64,000 bases of DNA from Tessaracoccus defluvii (lineage in GTDB: Bacteria > Actinomycetota > Actinomycetes > Propionibacteriales > Propionibacteriaceae). This document shows, in pieces, positions 45,695 to 54,601 of the stretch; positions within the stretch are counted from its first letter, which is position 1; the number at the start of each line of letters is the position of its first letter. The translations under genes and the position numbers were made by a program. Below the pieces are notes generated by a model, which ran no database searches, had not been told where the DNA came from, and worked only from the letters and a program-made list of their open reading frames with translations. The stretch covers positions 2,418,001-2,482,000 of the forward strand of contig NZ_CP060789.1 in NCBI RefSeq assembly GCF_014489575.1. The letters run 5' to 3'.

Positions 45695-46845
45695 ACGTCC
45701 CTCACTTTCAGCGAATCGGCAGTGTCGCTCGCGATGGCGAGCGCCCCCCGCACCTCGGCGTCGTCACATTCACCCTGGACGACGAACACCTCCGGATCGG
45801 GGAGCAACGGTCGCGCGCGTAGCACGGTGCGCAGCGGCTCGAGGAACAGTTCACCAGCACTGGCCAGCAGCCCTGTCACACAGATCCGCTCGGGTCCGAA
45901 CATGACGGCGGCGTCCGCGACGGCCGCGCCAATGCTGGTAGCGGCATGCGCGATGACCTGGCGGCAGCCCGCATCACCCTCGATCGCGCCGGAGACGATC
46001 GCCCGGAGGCTCTGGGGGCCGTGGCTCACGCGGAGGAGGTCGGCCAGCGCCTCCTGAGAGACCAGGGTGTTGAGGCAACCGCGGGCCCCGCAGCGACAGA
46101 TCCGGCCGTTGGGGTCGGCGAGCACGTGGCCGAGCGAGCCGGCAGCTGCGCCAAGCCCGCGGATCGGGCGGCCACTCAGACTGAGGGATGCTTCGGTCAC
46201 CGAGGACGCCCGCACCACGAGCGCCGAACCCACTCCGCGCAATGCGCCGAAGCGGGACTCAGCAACGGCGACCGCGTCGGCCTCGCGGATGGCCAGCACG
46301 TTGCGTCCCAGCCTGCGAGCGAGCACGTCCGCGGGATCGATCTCCCCCCAGCCGGCCAGCGCTTCGAACGACTGCCCGGCCGCCCCCGGCACCGCGAGCC
46401 CGACAGCAGCGACCTCGTCGAGACCCGCCCCGACCTGCTCGGTGAGCTCGGCCACAAGCATGGCGACGCGGTCGAGGGTCGTGTCGAAGCGATGCTCGAC
46501 CGGGAGGGGGAACCGCTGCCGCGACGTCACCGTCCACGACGCGTCGGCGATCAGGATGTCGAGGCGGCGCCGGCCGACATGCACACCCACAGACAGATCG
46601 GAGGAGCGGACCAGCGAGACCGCCTGGGCGCGTCGGCCGGACCGAACGGTCGCTGAGGTCTGCACGACCCCCGCGACCTGCAGGTTCTTGACGAGGTTGG
46701 AGACGGTCGCCGGGGACAGTCCCGTCACCGCGGCGAGCTCGACCTGCGTGATCTGGCCGTACTGCCGCACGGCCTCGACCACGCTGGCGCTGTTGGCTTC
46801 ACGCAGCGAGGACTGCGATCCCCTCGCGCCGGTGCCTACGTTCAC
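45691..46845 (-). CDS. ROK-family transcriptional regulator
   Basis: A 384-residue ROK regulator. The N-terminal winged helix reads I-T-Q-V-E-L-A-A-V-T-G-L-S-P-A-T-V-S-N-L. The sensor domain is kinase-like and includes the zinc-binding C-R-C-G-A-R-G-C of the family. It probably responds to a sugar. It is divergent from the mmsA-mmsB-chvE importer across a 313-bp gap and is followed by an orphan ATPase. Regulation of the importer and perhaps of the neighbouring kinase operon is inferred. The start is a GTG at 46845. Confidence 0.88.
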   Translation of the reverse strand: MNVGTGARGSQSSLREANSASVVEAVRQYGQITQVELAAVTGLSPATVSNLVKNLQVAGVVQTSATVRSGRRAQAVSLVRSSDLSVGVHVGRRRLDILIADASWTVTSRQRFPLPVEHRFDTTLDRVAMLVAELTEQVGAGLDEVAAVGLAVPGAAGQSFEALAGWGEIDPADVLARRLGRNVLAIREADAVAVAESRFGALRGVGSALVVRASSVTEASLSLSGRPIRGLGAAAGSLGHVLADPNGRICRCGARGCLNTLVSQEALADLLRVSHGPQSLRAIVSGAIEGDAGCRQVIAHAATSIGAAVADAAVMFGPERICVTGLLASAGELFLEPLRTVLRARPLLPDPEVFVVQGECDDAEVRGALAIASDTADSLKVRDV

Positions 46846-47056
46846 GGCCCAAACCTAGCATCGAGCGCCGAATCCAGCGGGGACCCAGCCGGAGGCGCAT
46901 CACGCTCAACCCCATCCCTTGCCTTCACCCCTAGAAGCCAATGCGGAGGCCTCGCCACCAGGCCGTGCTGCACCAGACGAGGGCCACTCACACGCATCCA
47001 GACCACACTCCTCCCGCCCCGCAGGTCACAATTCCGTAACGGCTTGGCTTTACAAG

Positions 47057-47085
47057 TTGACGCCAACCCCGATGTCGAATTAGCT
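47057..47085 (+). promoter_or_regulatory. Promoter of the sugar ABC importer
   Basis: TTGACG (47057-47062), a 17-bp spacer and TTAGCT (47080-47085), 74 bp before the mmsA start. The rest of the 46846-47158 gap shows no gene. Confidence 0.55.
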
Positions 47086-47158
47086 TTGCGTTCAGTAGTC
47101 GAAGACATGCCCGTCATGGCTGATGGGGTATGTCAGGTCAAGGAAGACTGGAGGATGC

Positions 47159-48718
47159 ATGGCTGAAAGTCGTGTCCTGCTGGACATGGAGAGCATCACC
47201 AAGGAGTTCCCCGGCGTCCGCGCTCTCGACCAGGTGACGATGTCCGTCCGCCGCGGAGACATCCACGCCATCTGCGGCGAGAACGGCGCAGGCAAGAGCA
47301 CGCTGATGAAGGTCCTCTCCGGCGTCTATCCCCACGGCACCTACGAGGGCCACATCCGGTTCGACGGCGAGGAGATGCGCTTCTCCAGCATCCGGGATTC
47401 GGAGGAGAAGGGCATCGTCATCATCCACCAGGAGCTGGCGCTCATCCCCGAGCTCAGCATCACGGAGAATATCTACCTCGGCTCCGAGGTGATGCACGGG
47501 CTGCTGATCGACTGGGACCGCGCCCGCCTCCAGTCGATCGAACTGCTCGCCCGCGTCGGACTCGATCTGGATCCTGAGACCCCGGTGAAGCAGCTCGGCG
47601 TCGGGCAGCAGCAACTCGTCGAGATCGCCAAGGCGCTGTCGAAGAACGTCAAGCTCCTCATCCTGGACGAGCCCACTTCCGCCCTCAATGAGGACGACTC
47701 TGCGAACCTGCTCGACCTGATGCGCGGTCTCAAAGCACGCGGCATCACCTGCATCATGATCTCCCACAAGCTCAACGAGATCGCCGCCGTCTCCGACGCG
47801 GTCACCGTCATCCGCGACGGTCATACCGTCGACACCTACGACGTCGTCGCGGGCCAGGTCGACGAGGACCGCATCATCAAGGCGATGGTGGGACGGTCCA
47901 TCGAGAACCGCTATCCGCACCACACCCCGAACATCGGGGAGGTGCTGCTCGAGGTGTCCGGCTGGACCGTGGAGCACCCGAACCTGCCCGGCCGCCTCGT
48001 CGCGAACGACGCGTCCTTCACGGTGCGGGCGGGCGAGGTGGTGGGCTTCGCCGGCCTGATGGGCGCCGGCCGCACCGAGCTCATGCGTTCCCTGTTCGGC
48101 CGCAGCTACGGCATCTACCGCAGTGGCGAGATGCGGCTGGCAGGGGAGACGATCGCACCGACGAGCGTCGACGCGGCGATCCGCGCTGGCCTCGCGTACG
48201 TCACCGAGGATCGCAAGACCCTGGGTCTGAATCTGTTGGACTCCATCAAGTCGACGATCGTGTCGGCCAACCTCGGGGGTATCGTCTCGGGCGGGCTGCT
48301 GCAGCTCGACCGGGAGTCAGAGGTCGCCGAGTCGTACCGGAGGGACCTTCGCATCAAGACCTCCACCGTCGACGTCGGCGTGGCCACCCTCTCGGGAGGA
48401 AATCAGCAGAAGGTCGTTCTTGCCAAGTGGATGTACACCAACCCCCAGGTGCTCATCCTCGACGAGCCGACCCGGGGCATCGACGTCGGCGCCAAGTACG
48501 AGATCTACCGCCTCATCCACGCCCTCGCAGACCAGGGCAAGGCCGTCATCGTCGTCTCCTCCGAACTGCCGGAGCTGCTCGGCATCTGTGACCGCATCTA
48601 CACCATCCGGGAGGGCGTCATCACGGGCGAACTCGCGGCCGCCGACGCGGATCAGGAGACTCTGATGCGCCGCATGACCACCACCTCGGACGAGCCGGCC
48701 GCCCCGGCCAACTCCTGA
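47159..48718 (+). CDS. mmsA: Multiple-monosaccharide ABC importer, ATP-binding protein
   Basis: A 519-residue two-domain ATPase of the GguA/MmsA/XylG type. Domain 1 has an intact Walker A G-E-N-G-A-G-K-S-T, G-V-G-Q-Q-Q-L-V-E and L-I-L-D-E-P-T. Domain 2 has the degenerate P-loop G-L-M-G-A-G-R-T-E and signature L-S-G-G-N-Q-Q-K, normal for this family. It powers monosaccharide uptake with the next two gene products. ATG 47159 has GGAGG 4-5 bases upstream. Substrates of the family include galactose, xylose, arabinose and apiose-type pentoses. Confidence 0.94.
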   Translation: MAESRVLLDMESITKEFPGVRALDQVTMSVRRGDIHAICGENGAGKSTLMKVLSGVYPHGTYEGHIRFDGEEMRFSSIRDSEEKGIVIIHQELALIPELSITENIYLGSEVMHGLLIDWDRARLQSIELLARVGLDLDPETPVKQLGVGQQQLVEIAKALSKNVKLLILDEPTSALNEDDSANLLDLMRGLKARGITCIMISHKLNEIAAVSDAVTVIRDGHTVDTYDVVAGQVDEDRIIKAMVGRSIENRYPHHTPNIGEVLLEVSGWTVEHPNLPGRLVANDASFTVRAGEVVGFAGLMGAGRTELMRSLFGRSYGIYRSGEMRLAGETIAPTSVDAAIRAGLAYVTEDRKTLGLNLLDSIKSTIVSANLGGIVSGGLLQLDRESEVAESYRRDLRIKTSTVDVGVATLSGGNQQKVVLAKWMYTNPQVLILDEPTRGIDVGAKYEIYRLIHALADQGKAVIVVSSELPELLGICDRIYTIREGVITGELAAADADQETLMRRMTTTSDEPAAPANS

Positions 48719-48743
48719 GCCACTCTCCAAGGACGAAGAAACC

Positions 48744-49982
48744 ATGAAGCACATCAAGCAGGTGTTCGGAGGAAATCTCCAGCAGTACACCATGGCGCTC
48801 GCACTCATCCTGCTGGTCGTCATCTTCAACATCACCACCGACGGCAAGATGCTCACGTCGTCGAACCTGCAGAGCCTGATTTCCGGCTACGCGTACGTCC
48901 TGGTGCTGGCCATCGGCATGGTGATGGTGATCGTCGTCGGCCACATCGACCTGTCGGTCGGCTCGGTCGCCGCGTTCGTCGGCATGTCCGTGGCGATCAG
49001 CATCCGTGATTGGGGACTGCCCTGGTGGGGTGGCCTGCTGCTCGGCCTGGTGGTCGGCGCGCTCGTCGGGGCCTGGCACGGCTTCTGGCTCGCGAAGATG
49101 GGCATCCCGGGGTTCATCACGACGTTGGCCGGGATGATGATCTTCCGCGGCCTCGTCATCTGGATGTCGCACTCGATCTCGGTGCCCGTTCCCCGCGAGT
49201 TCCAGATCTTCGGCGCCGGATACCTGCCCGAATGGGGCCCCGCCTTCACCGGCATGAACAACTCGACGCTCCTGCTCGGCATCCTCGCTGCCGCCTGGTT
49301 CATCTACAGCGAGCTGCGCCGCCGCCGGAGCCTGCTGGCCCGCAACCACGAGGCCCCGCTGTGGGCGTCACTGACCCGCATCGCGCTCATCGTGATCGTC
49401 ATCGGCTACATCACGCAGCTGTTCGCCAGCGGTCGGCCCGGCACCTCGTTCCCGATCCCCGGCCTCATCCTCGTCGGCCTCGTGATCATCTACCACATCA
49501 TCACGCAGCGCACGCGCCTCGGCCGCCACATCTACGCGGTCGGCGGCAACAAGGCAGCGGCCGCCCTCTCGGGCGTCAGCGTCCCCAAGGTCTACTTCTT
49601 CGTGATGATGAACATGTCGTTCCTCGCCGCCGTCGCCGGCATCCTCTTCATCGGCCGCGCCACCTCCGCCGGCCCCACCGACGGCACCATGTGGGAGCTC
49701 GACGCCATCGCGGCCGTCTTCATCGGCGGTGCGGCGGTCTCCGGAGGCATCGGCACCGTCGTCGGGTCGATGATCGGCGGCCTCGTCATGGCCGTCCTCA
49801 ACAACGGCCTCATCCTCATGGGCGTCGGCGCCGACCAGACCCAGGTCATCAAGGGCCTCGTCCTGCTGGCCGCCGTCGCCTTCGATGTCCGGAACAAGAT
49901 CGCCGGCAAGCCGTCGCTGGTCGGCCAGATCGCCCGGCGCTTCAGCCGGGACAAGGTCGAGGCGGCGGCCACCACCGACTGA
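48744..49982 (+). CDS. mmsB: Multiple-monosaccharide ABC importer, permease
   Basis: A 412-residue permease of the ribose/xylose transporter family with about 10-11 membrane helices. The conserved family segment G-H-I-D-L-S-V-G-S-V-A-A-F and the later A-V-G-G-N-K-A-A-A-A-L-S-G-V are present, matching the MmsB/GguB branch, which is longer than RbsC (about 320). It forms the pore for the sugar delivered by ChvE and is driven by MmsA. It lies 25 bp after mmsA. Confidence 0.93.
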   Translation: MKHIKQVFGGNLQQYTMALALILLVVIFNITTDGKMLTSSNLQSLISGYAYVLVLAIGMVMVIVVGHIDLSVGSVAAFVGMSVAISIRDWGLPWWGGLLLGLVVGALVGAWHGFWLAKMGIPGFITTLAGMMIFRGLVIWMSHSISVPVPREFQIFGAGYLPEWGPAFTGMNNSTLLLGILAAAWFIYSELRRRRSLLARNHEAPLWASLTRIALIVIVIGYITQLFASGRPGTSFPIPGLILVGLVIIYHIITQRTRLGRHIYAVGGNKAAAALSGVSVPKVYFFVMMNMSFLAAVAGILFIGRATSAGPTDGTMWELDAIAAVFIGGAAVSGGIGTVVGSMIGGLVMAVLNNGLILMGVGADQTQVIKGLVLLAAVAFDVRNKIAGKPSLVGQIARRFSRDKVEAAATTD

Positions 49983-50077
49983 CCCCCGGCACCACCCACC
50001 CCCACCCACAGGATCAACGCGGGCCCCGCCCGCGGCAGCAACCATCCCTGCACACCGCAGGAACGAAAGGAAACACG

Positions 50078-51190
50078 ATGAAGTTCAAGGCAGCACCCGT
50101 CGTGGCGTCGCTGATCGTCGCGGCCCTCAGCCTGACCGCCTGCGGGTCGGGACGCGAGGGCACCTCGTCCACCGATCCGTCGTCGAACGGCAGCGCACCG
50201 GCGGCCGGATTCGCCGCGGACGCCACCATCGGCGTGGCACTCCCCTGGCTCGGCACCCAGAACTGGAAGGAAGCCGAGACGATGTTCAAGGCGGAGCTCA
50301 CCGAGGCAGGCTTCAAGCCGCTCGTGCAGGCCGCTGACAACAAGGTGCCTCAACAGCAGCAGCAGATCGAGGCCATGATCGAGCAGGGCGCCAAGGCCAT
50401 CGTCGTCGGCCCCATCGACGGCACCCAGCTCAGCTCCGTCCTCGAGACGGCTGACGCCGCGGGCGTCCTGATCCTCGGCTACGACCGGCTCATCGAGAAC
50501 ACCGCCGCCGTCGATGGCGTCGTCCAGTTCGGCTCGATCCGCACGGGCGAACTGCAGGGCCAGGCCCTCCTCGATGGCCTCGCCGCGAAGGGCGAGGGTC
50601 CGTACAACATCGAGCTGTTCGCCGGCGGTCCCGCCGACCCGAACGCGCCGAAGTTCTTCGAAGGGGCCATGAAGGTCCTCCAGCCGAAGATCGATGACGG
50701 CACGCTCGTCGTGGTCTCGGGCCAGACCGACTTCACGCAGGCCGCGACGCAGGACTGGGACAACTCCAAGGCTCAGGCCCGCATGGACTCGCTCCTGTCC
50801 GGCTTCTACGCCGACAAGCAGATCGACGGCGTCCTCTCGCCGAACGACGGCATCGCCCGGGCTATCATCACCTCGGCCGAGCAGTCGGGCCAGAACCTTC
50901 CCGTGGTCTCCGGCCTCGACGCCGAGAACGAGTCGATCGCGTGGATCGCGCAGGGACGCCAGTACTCCACGGTCGCCAAGCCGACCCAGGACCTGGTCGC
51001 CAAGACCGTCGAGCTGATCAAGATCGCGCAGTCGGGCAAGGCCCTTCCCGCCGGCGATGACAGCGAAAACAACGGTGCCGTCGACGTCGCGATCTTCCAG
51101 CTGGATCCCGTCGTCGTCACCCAGGCGAACCTCAAGGAGGTCTTCGCCAACGACGCGGAGCGCATGGCGCTGATCGAGCAGAACAGCTGA
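50078..51190 (+). CDS. chvE: Multiple-monosaccharide-binding lipoprotein
   Basis: A 370-residue periplasmic-type binding protein anchored as a lipoprotein (signal peptide ending L-T-A-C, Cys at 22, then a Ser/Gly-rich linker). It has A-L-P-W-L-G-T-Q-N-W-K near the first strand, V-P-Q-Q-Q-Q-Q-I-E-A-M-I and the ChvE-like L-S-P-N-D-G-I-A-R. The ligand could be galactose, arabinose, xylose or apiose; a GH35 beta-galactosidase lies just downstream and a candidate apiose operon about 6 kb away. ATG 50078 has GAAAGG upstream. A hairpin terminator follows. Confidence 0.9.
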   Translation: MKFKAAPVVASLIVAALSLTACGSGREGTSSTDPSSNGSAPAAGFAADATIGVALPWLGTQNWKEAETMFKAELTEAGFKPLVQAADNKVPQQQQQIEAMIEQGAKAIVVGPIDGTQLSSVLETADAAGVLILGYDRLIENTAAVDGVVQFGSIRTGELQGQALLDGLAAKGEGPYNIELFAGGPADPNAPKFFEGAMKVLQPKIDDGTLVVVSGQTDFTQAATQDWDNSKAQARMDSLLSGFYADKQIDGVLSPNDGIARAIITSAEQSGQNLPVVSGLDAENESIAWIAQGRQYSTVAKPTQDLVAKTVELIKIAQSGKALPAGDDSENNGAVDVAIFQLDPVVVTQANLKEVFANDAERMALIEQNS

Positions 51191-51209
51191 CGGGCTCCAC
51201 CCCATCCCC

Positions 51210-51241
51210 GAGGGGGTGTCCGGTTCGCCGGGCACCCCCTC
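51210..51241 (+). terminator. Terminator of mmsA-mmsB-chvE
   Basis: 14-nt arms (51210-51223 and 51228-51241, one mismatch) around a TTCG loop, 20 bp after the chvE stop. Confidence 0.75.
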
Positions 51242-51290
51242 CGCACTTGAGCCGGCCCCGTGACGCGGTGCAGTAGGCTCGACAGGAAAA

Positions 51291-51304
51291 TGAACGCGGT
51301 TACA
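51291..51304. promoter_or_regulatory. LacI-type operator before the beta-galactosidase gene
   Basis: TGAACGCGGTTACA, a near-palindrome with the TG..CG..CA layout of LacI-family operators, 39 bp before the GH35 start. A LacI gene lies in the convergent fuc-type operon, whose own operator at 61675-61688 has a similar core. Confidence 0.45.
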
Positions 51305-51342
51305 TTCGTGGTCGCGTCCCCCTGCACGAGAGGTCCAGCACC

Positions 51343-53109
51343 GTGTCACGCTTCTCCATAGGCGACCGCGATTTCCTGCTCGACGGCGAGCCCCACCGGA
51401 TCATCTCCGGCGCCCTCCACTACCCCCGGATCCACCCCGGCGACTGGGCAGACCGGATCGAGACGGCCCGCCGGATGGGGCTCAACACCATCGAGACCTA
51501 CGTCATGTGGAACGCCCACGAGCCCCTCCGCGGAGAGTGGAACGCGGAGGGATGGAACGACCTCGGCCGCTTCCTCGACCTCGTCGCGGAGGCCGGCATG
51601 CACGCCATCGTCCGTCCCGGCCCTTACGTGTGCGCCGAGTGGCAGGGCGGCGGCCTGCCAGCCTGGCTCACCGCCATGCCCGGTATCGGCCTGCGCAGCT
51701 CCGAGCCCACCTACCTGGCGGAGGTGGAGACATACCTTCGCCGCGTCTACGAGATCGTCGCGCCCCGGCAGATCGACCGCGGCGGCAACGTGATCCTCGT
51801 CCAGATCGAGAACGAGTACGGCGCCTACGGCTCCGACAAGGCCTATCTCGCCGAACTGGTGCGCATCACGCAGGACGCGGGCATCACGGTTCCGCTCACC
51901 ACCGTCGATCAGCCGCAGCCGCAGATGCTGCGCGACGGCAGCCTCCCCGGCCTGCACATGACCGGTTCCTTCGGCTCCCGCGCCGCCGAGCGGCTCGCGA
52001 CGCTGCGCGACCACCAGCCGACCGGGCCCCTGATGTGCTCCGAGTTCTGGTGCGGCTGGTTCGACTGGTGGGGCAACGAGCACCACACCACCTCGGCCGC
52101 CGACTCCGCCGCGGAGCTCGACGCCCTCCTCGCCGCCGGTGCCTCCGTCAACATCTACATGGTCCACGGCGGCACGAACTTCGGGCTGAACAACGGCGCC
52201 AACCACAAGGGCCGCTACCTCCCGATCGCCACCACCTACGACTACGACGCCCCCATCGACGAGGCGGGCGACCCCACCGACAAGTACTTCGCGTTCCGCG
52301 ACGTGATCGCCCGCCACACCACGGTGACGGAGCCTGCCCCGCCCCGCGCGGCGGACCGGCCGGAGGTCACGGCCCCGCTGACCTCGCTCGGCGACTGGCG
52401 CCTGGCCGTCGAGACCGCGGCCGCAGTGGCGGACGCTCCCCCAACCTTCGAGGACCTCACCCACGTCAGCGCGCTCATCGAGTACACGGCCGAGATCCCA
52501 GCCGAGGCGTTCGGCGACGCGGAGACCGCGCTGCTGACGGTCGACGGCGTCCGCGACCTCGCCTGGGTCGAGGTCGACGGTGTGCGCGTCGGCAGCCTCG
52601 CCCGGACCTGGCACGAGCGCAGGCTGACGATCCCACGGGGCCGCACCGTCTCGATCCTGGTCGAGGACCAGGGCCGCGTGAACTACGAGAAGCGCATCGG
52701 CGAACCGAAGGGCCTGTTCGGCCCCCGCGTCGCCGGCCTCCCGCTCGTGGGATGGACGGCCACACCCATCGACGTCGCCGCCGTCGGCGAGCGGCTGACG
52801 GAAGCCACCGCTCCCGCTGAACCTCTGACGGCGCCGGCGACGGCCCCCGTGGCGCTCCGCGGCGGGTTCACTCTCGATGCGCCGTCCGACCTGTTCCTCA
52901 GCACCGACGGCCTCGGCAAGGGCTACGCCTTCGTCAACGGGTTCTTCCTGGGCCGCTACTGGAGCAACGGCCCGCAGCGGACCCTGTACGTCCCCGGCCC
53001 TGCCACGCGGGCCGGCGACAACACCGTCGTCCTCCTCGAACTGGAGGGGACGGCGGAGACGCAGGCACGGTTCGTGGCCAGGCCGCACCTCGGCCAGTCC
53101 GTGCAGTAG
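51343..53109 (+). CDS. GH35 family beta-galactosidase
   Basis: A 588-residue intracellular glycoside hydrolase family 35 enzyme without signal peptide. The N-terminal barrel has the substrate segment N-A-H-E-P and the acid/base motif V-Q-I-E-N-E-Y-G (Glu158), and the nucleophile motif M-C-S-E-F-W (Glu234). The C-terminal part holds two beta-sandwich domains with N-G-F-F-L-G-R-Y. It releases beta-linked galactose from imported oligosaccharides. The start is a GTG at 51343. It lies downstream of the importer terminator, has its own operator-like site, and is convergent with the fuc-type operon. Confidence 0.92.
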   Translation: MSRFSIGDRDFLLDGEPHRIISGALHYPRIHPGDWADRIETARRMGLNTIETYVMWNAHEPLRGEWNAEGWNDLGRFLDLVAEAGMHAIVRPGPYVCAEWQGGGLPAWLTAMPGIGLRSSEPTYLAEVETYLRRVYEIVAPRQIDRGGNVILVQIENEYGAYGSDKAYLAELVRITQDAGITVPLTTVDQPQPQMLRDGSLPGLHMTGSFGSRAAERLATLRDHQPTGPLMCSEFWCGWFDWWGNEHHTTSAADSAAELDALLAAGASVNIYMVHGGTNFGLNNGANHKGRYLPIATTYDYDAPIDEAGDPTDKYFAFRDVIARHTTVTEPAPPRAADRPEVTAPLTSLGDWRLAVETAAAVADAPPTFEDLTHVSALIEYTAEIPAEAFGDAETALLTVDGVRDLAWVEVDGVRVGSLARTWHERRLTIPRGRTVSILVEDQGRVNYEKRIGEPKGLFGPRVAGLPLVGWTATPIDVAAVGERLTEATAPAEPLTAPATAPVALRGGFTLDAPSDLFLSTDGLGKGYAFVNGFFLGRYWSNGPQRTLYVPGPATRAGDNTVVLLELEGTAETQARFVARPHLGQSVQ

Positions 53110-53119
53110 TCAGCGGCGT

Positions 53120-53148
53120 TTCCGCGGGCCGGCGACCGGCCCGCGGAA
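53120..53148. terminator. Bidirectional terminator between GH35 and the fuc-type operon
   Basis: Perfect 13-bp arms (53120-53132 and 53136-53148) around CGA, between two convergent stops (53109 and 53161). Confidence 0.8.
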
Positions 53149-53160
53149 CGCGCTACGACG

Positions 53161-53604
53161 TCACTGGTCGGCGGTGCGGACCCCGACGGTGAGCATGACG
53201 TTGGCGTAGAGGCGCTGGTCGCCCGACGCGATGTACACCGTCACATCCGACGACTTCGCCAGCTCGTAGAAGTCCCAGCGGGGGATCTCGGTGAACGGCA
53301 CGCCCGCCATGGTGGCCCGGTACTCGTCGTGGGCCGGGATGCTGTCGGGGCGCTCGATGCCCGTCGCGTCGGCGGCGGGAACCATGATGGAGACCTCCTC
53401 GACCGGGATCGTCTCCTTGACCACGTCGAGGATCTGGCTCACCGTCAGCAGCCCGGGCGCGAGGTTGAGGTAGACACGCTCGGCAGCCGGGTTCACGCCG
53501 TTCATCGACGGGTAGTTGCCGTCGCCGATGAGGATCCGGCCGCCGTGGCCGGCGCGGCCCAGCGCGCCGAGAAGTTGGGGATGGGTCATGGGTCCGTAGA
53601 GCAC
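53161..53604 (-). CDS. fucU: RbsD/FucU-family sugar mutarotase
   Basis: A 147-residue protein of the RbsD/FucU family. It has G-H-G-G-R-I-L-I-G-D-G-N-Y-P near the N terminus with the catalytic His and Asp, and Y-A-N-V-M-L-T-V-G-V near the C terminus. FucU equilibrates alpha- and beta-L-fucose; RbsD acts on ribose. The FucI-like isomerase in the same operon favours fucose. The start is a GTG at 53604, with AAAGGAA upstream. It is the last gene of the operon, 11 bp after the LacI gene. Confidence 0.85.
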   Translation of the reverse strand: MLYGPMTHPQLLGALGRAGHGGRILIGDGNYPSMNGVNPAAERVYLNLAPGLLTVSQILDVVKETIPVEEVSIMVPAADATGIERPDSIPAHDEYRATMAGVPFTEIPRWDFYELAKSSDVTVYIASGDQRLYANVMLTVGVRTADQ

Positions 53605-53615
53605 GGTTGTTCCTT

Positions 53616-54601
53616 TCAGGTGGATTCTCTGACGACGAGGGTGGGCCGCAGCATCGTCGACGACGACGGCTCCCCTCGAGCTTGGCGCTCAACGCCTCGA
53701 CGGCGACCTCGCCCAGCCGGGTGAAGTCCTGCCGCAGCGTGGTCAGCGGCGGCCAGAGCGCGTCCGCGCCGGCCATGTCGTCGAAGCCGACGACGGCGAC
53801 GTCGGCGGGCACCCCGACGCCGCGACGGTGCAGGGCACCGAGGCAGCCGATGGCGAGCTGATCGTTGGCCGCGAAGACGGCGTCGGCGTCGGCGGGCAGC
53901 TGCCCCATGAGGGGCACCGCGGCCGCCGCATCCCAGGAGCCTGCGGCCAGCACGGTGGTCGGCAGCCCCAGCTCGGCGCATGCCTCGAGATAGCCCGCGT
54001 GACGCTCGGCGGCATCGGTCCAGTCGAGCGGGCCGGACACGTGGATGATCTTCCGGGCACCACGTTCGGCCAAGTGCCGGACGGCGTGCACCGCACCCTC
54101 GTGCTGGTCGATGGCGACCGACGTCATGGGCGACTCGCCGTGCGGGATGCGTCCGACCAGCACAGTGGGGATGGCGGCCGACACCACGTCGACCCACGGC
54201 GCAGGCTCGGTGCGTCCGCCGATGATGATGATGCCGTCGGTGCTGAGCGGCACCAGGTCGGCCGCGTCGGCGGTGGGACCGACGCCCGGTGGCACCACGG
54301 TCGTCGAGATGTGGAGCCCACGATCGGCCAGTCGCTGGCAGATGGCCACGAAGGTGGCGGCGTGGCCGTGGAACAGGGGCACGGCCACGATGACGTGCAC
54401 CGAGCCCGTCCGGTGGGCCGACAGCGACCTGGCCGCCAGGTTCGGCTGGTAGTTGAGCTCGCGGACGGCGGTCATCACCCGCTCCCGGGTCGGTTCCGCG
54501 ACGACGGAGACGCCGCGCACCACGCGCGACACCGTCTGGATGGAGACGCCAGCGGCCTCCGCGACGTCGCGTAGGTTGACCCGTCTGACCGCTGGGCTCA
54601 T
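53616..54601 (-). CDS. LacI-family regulator of the fuc-type operon (apparent frameshift)
   Basis: About 328 residues when repaired. The helix-turn-helix is N-L-R-D-V-A-E-A-A-G-V-S-I-Q-T-V-S-R-V-V-R-G, followed by a sugar-binding sensor domain with V-V-G-F-D-D-M-A-G. The frame breaks at the C run 53672-53675; one added base restores the ending K-L-E-G-E-P-S-S-S-T-M-L-R-P-T-L-V-V-R. It overlaps the kinase stop by 4 bp. The operator over the operon's -10 element (61675-61688) is its probable target, making the operon inducible by its sugar. Confidence 0.87.
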
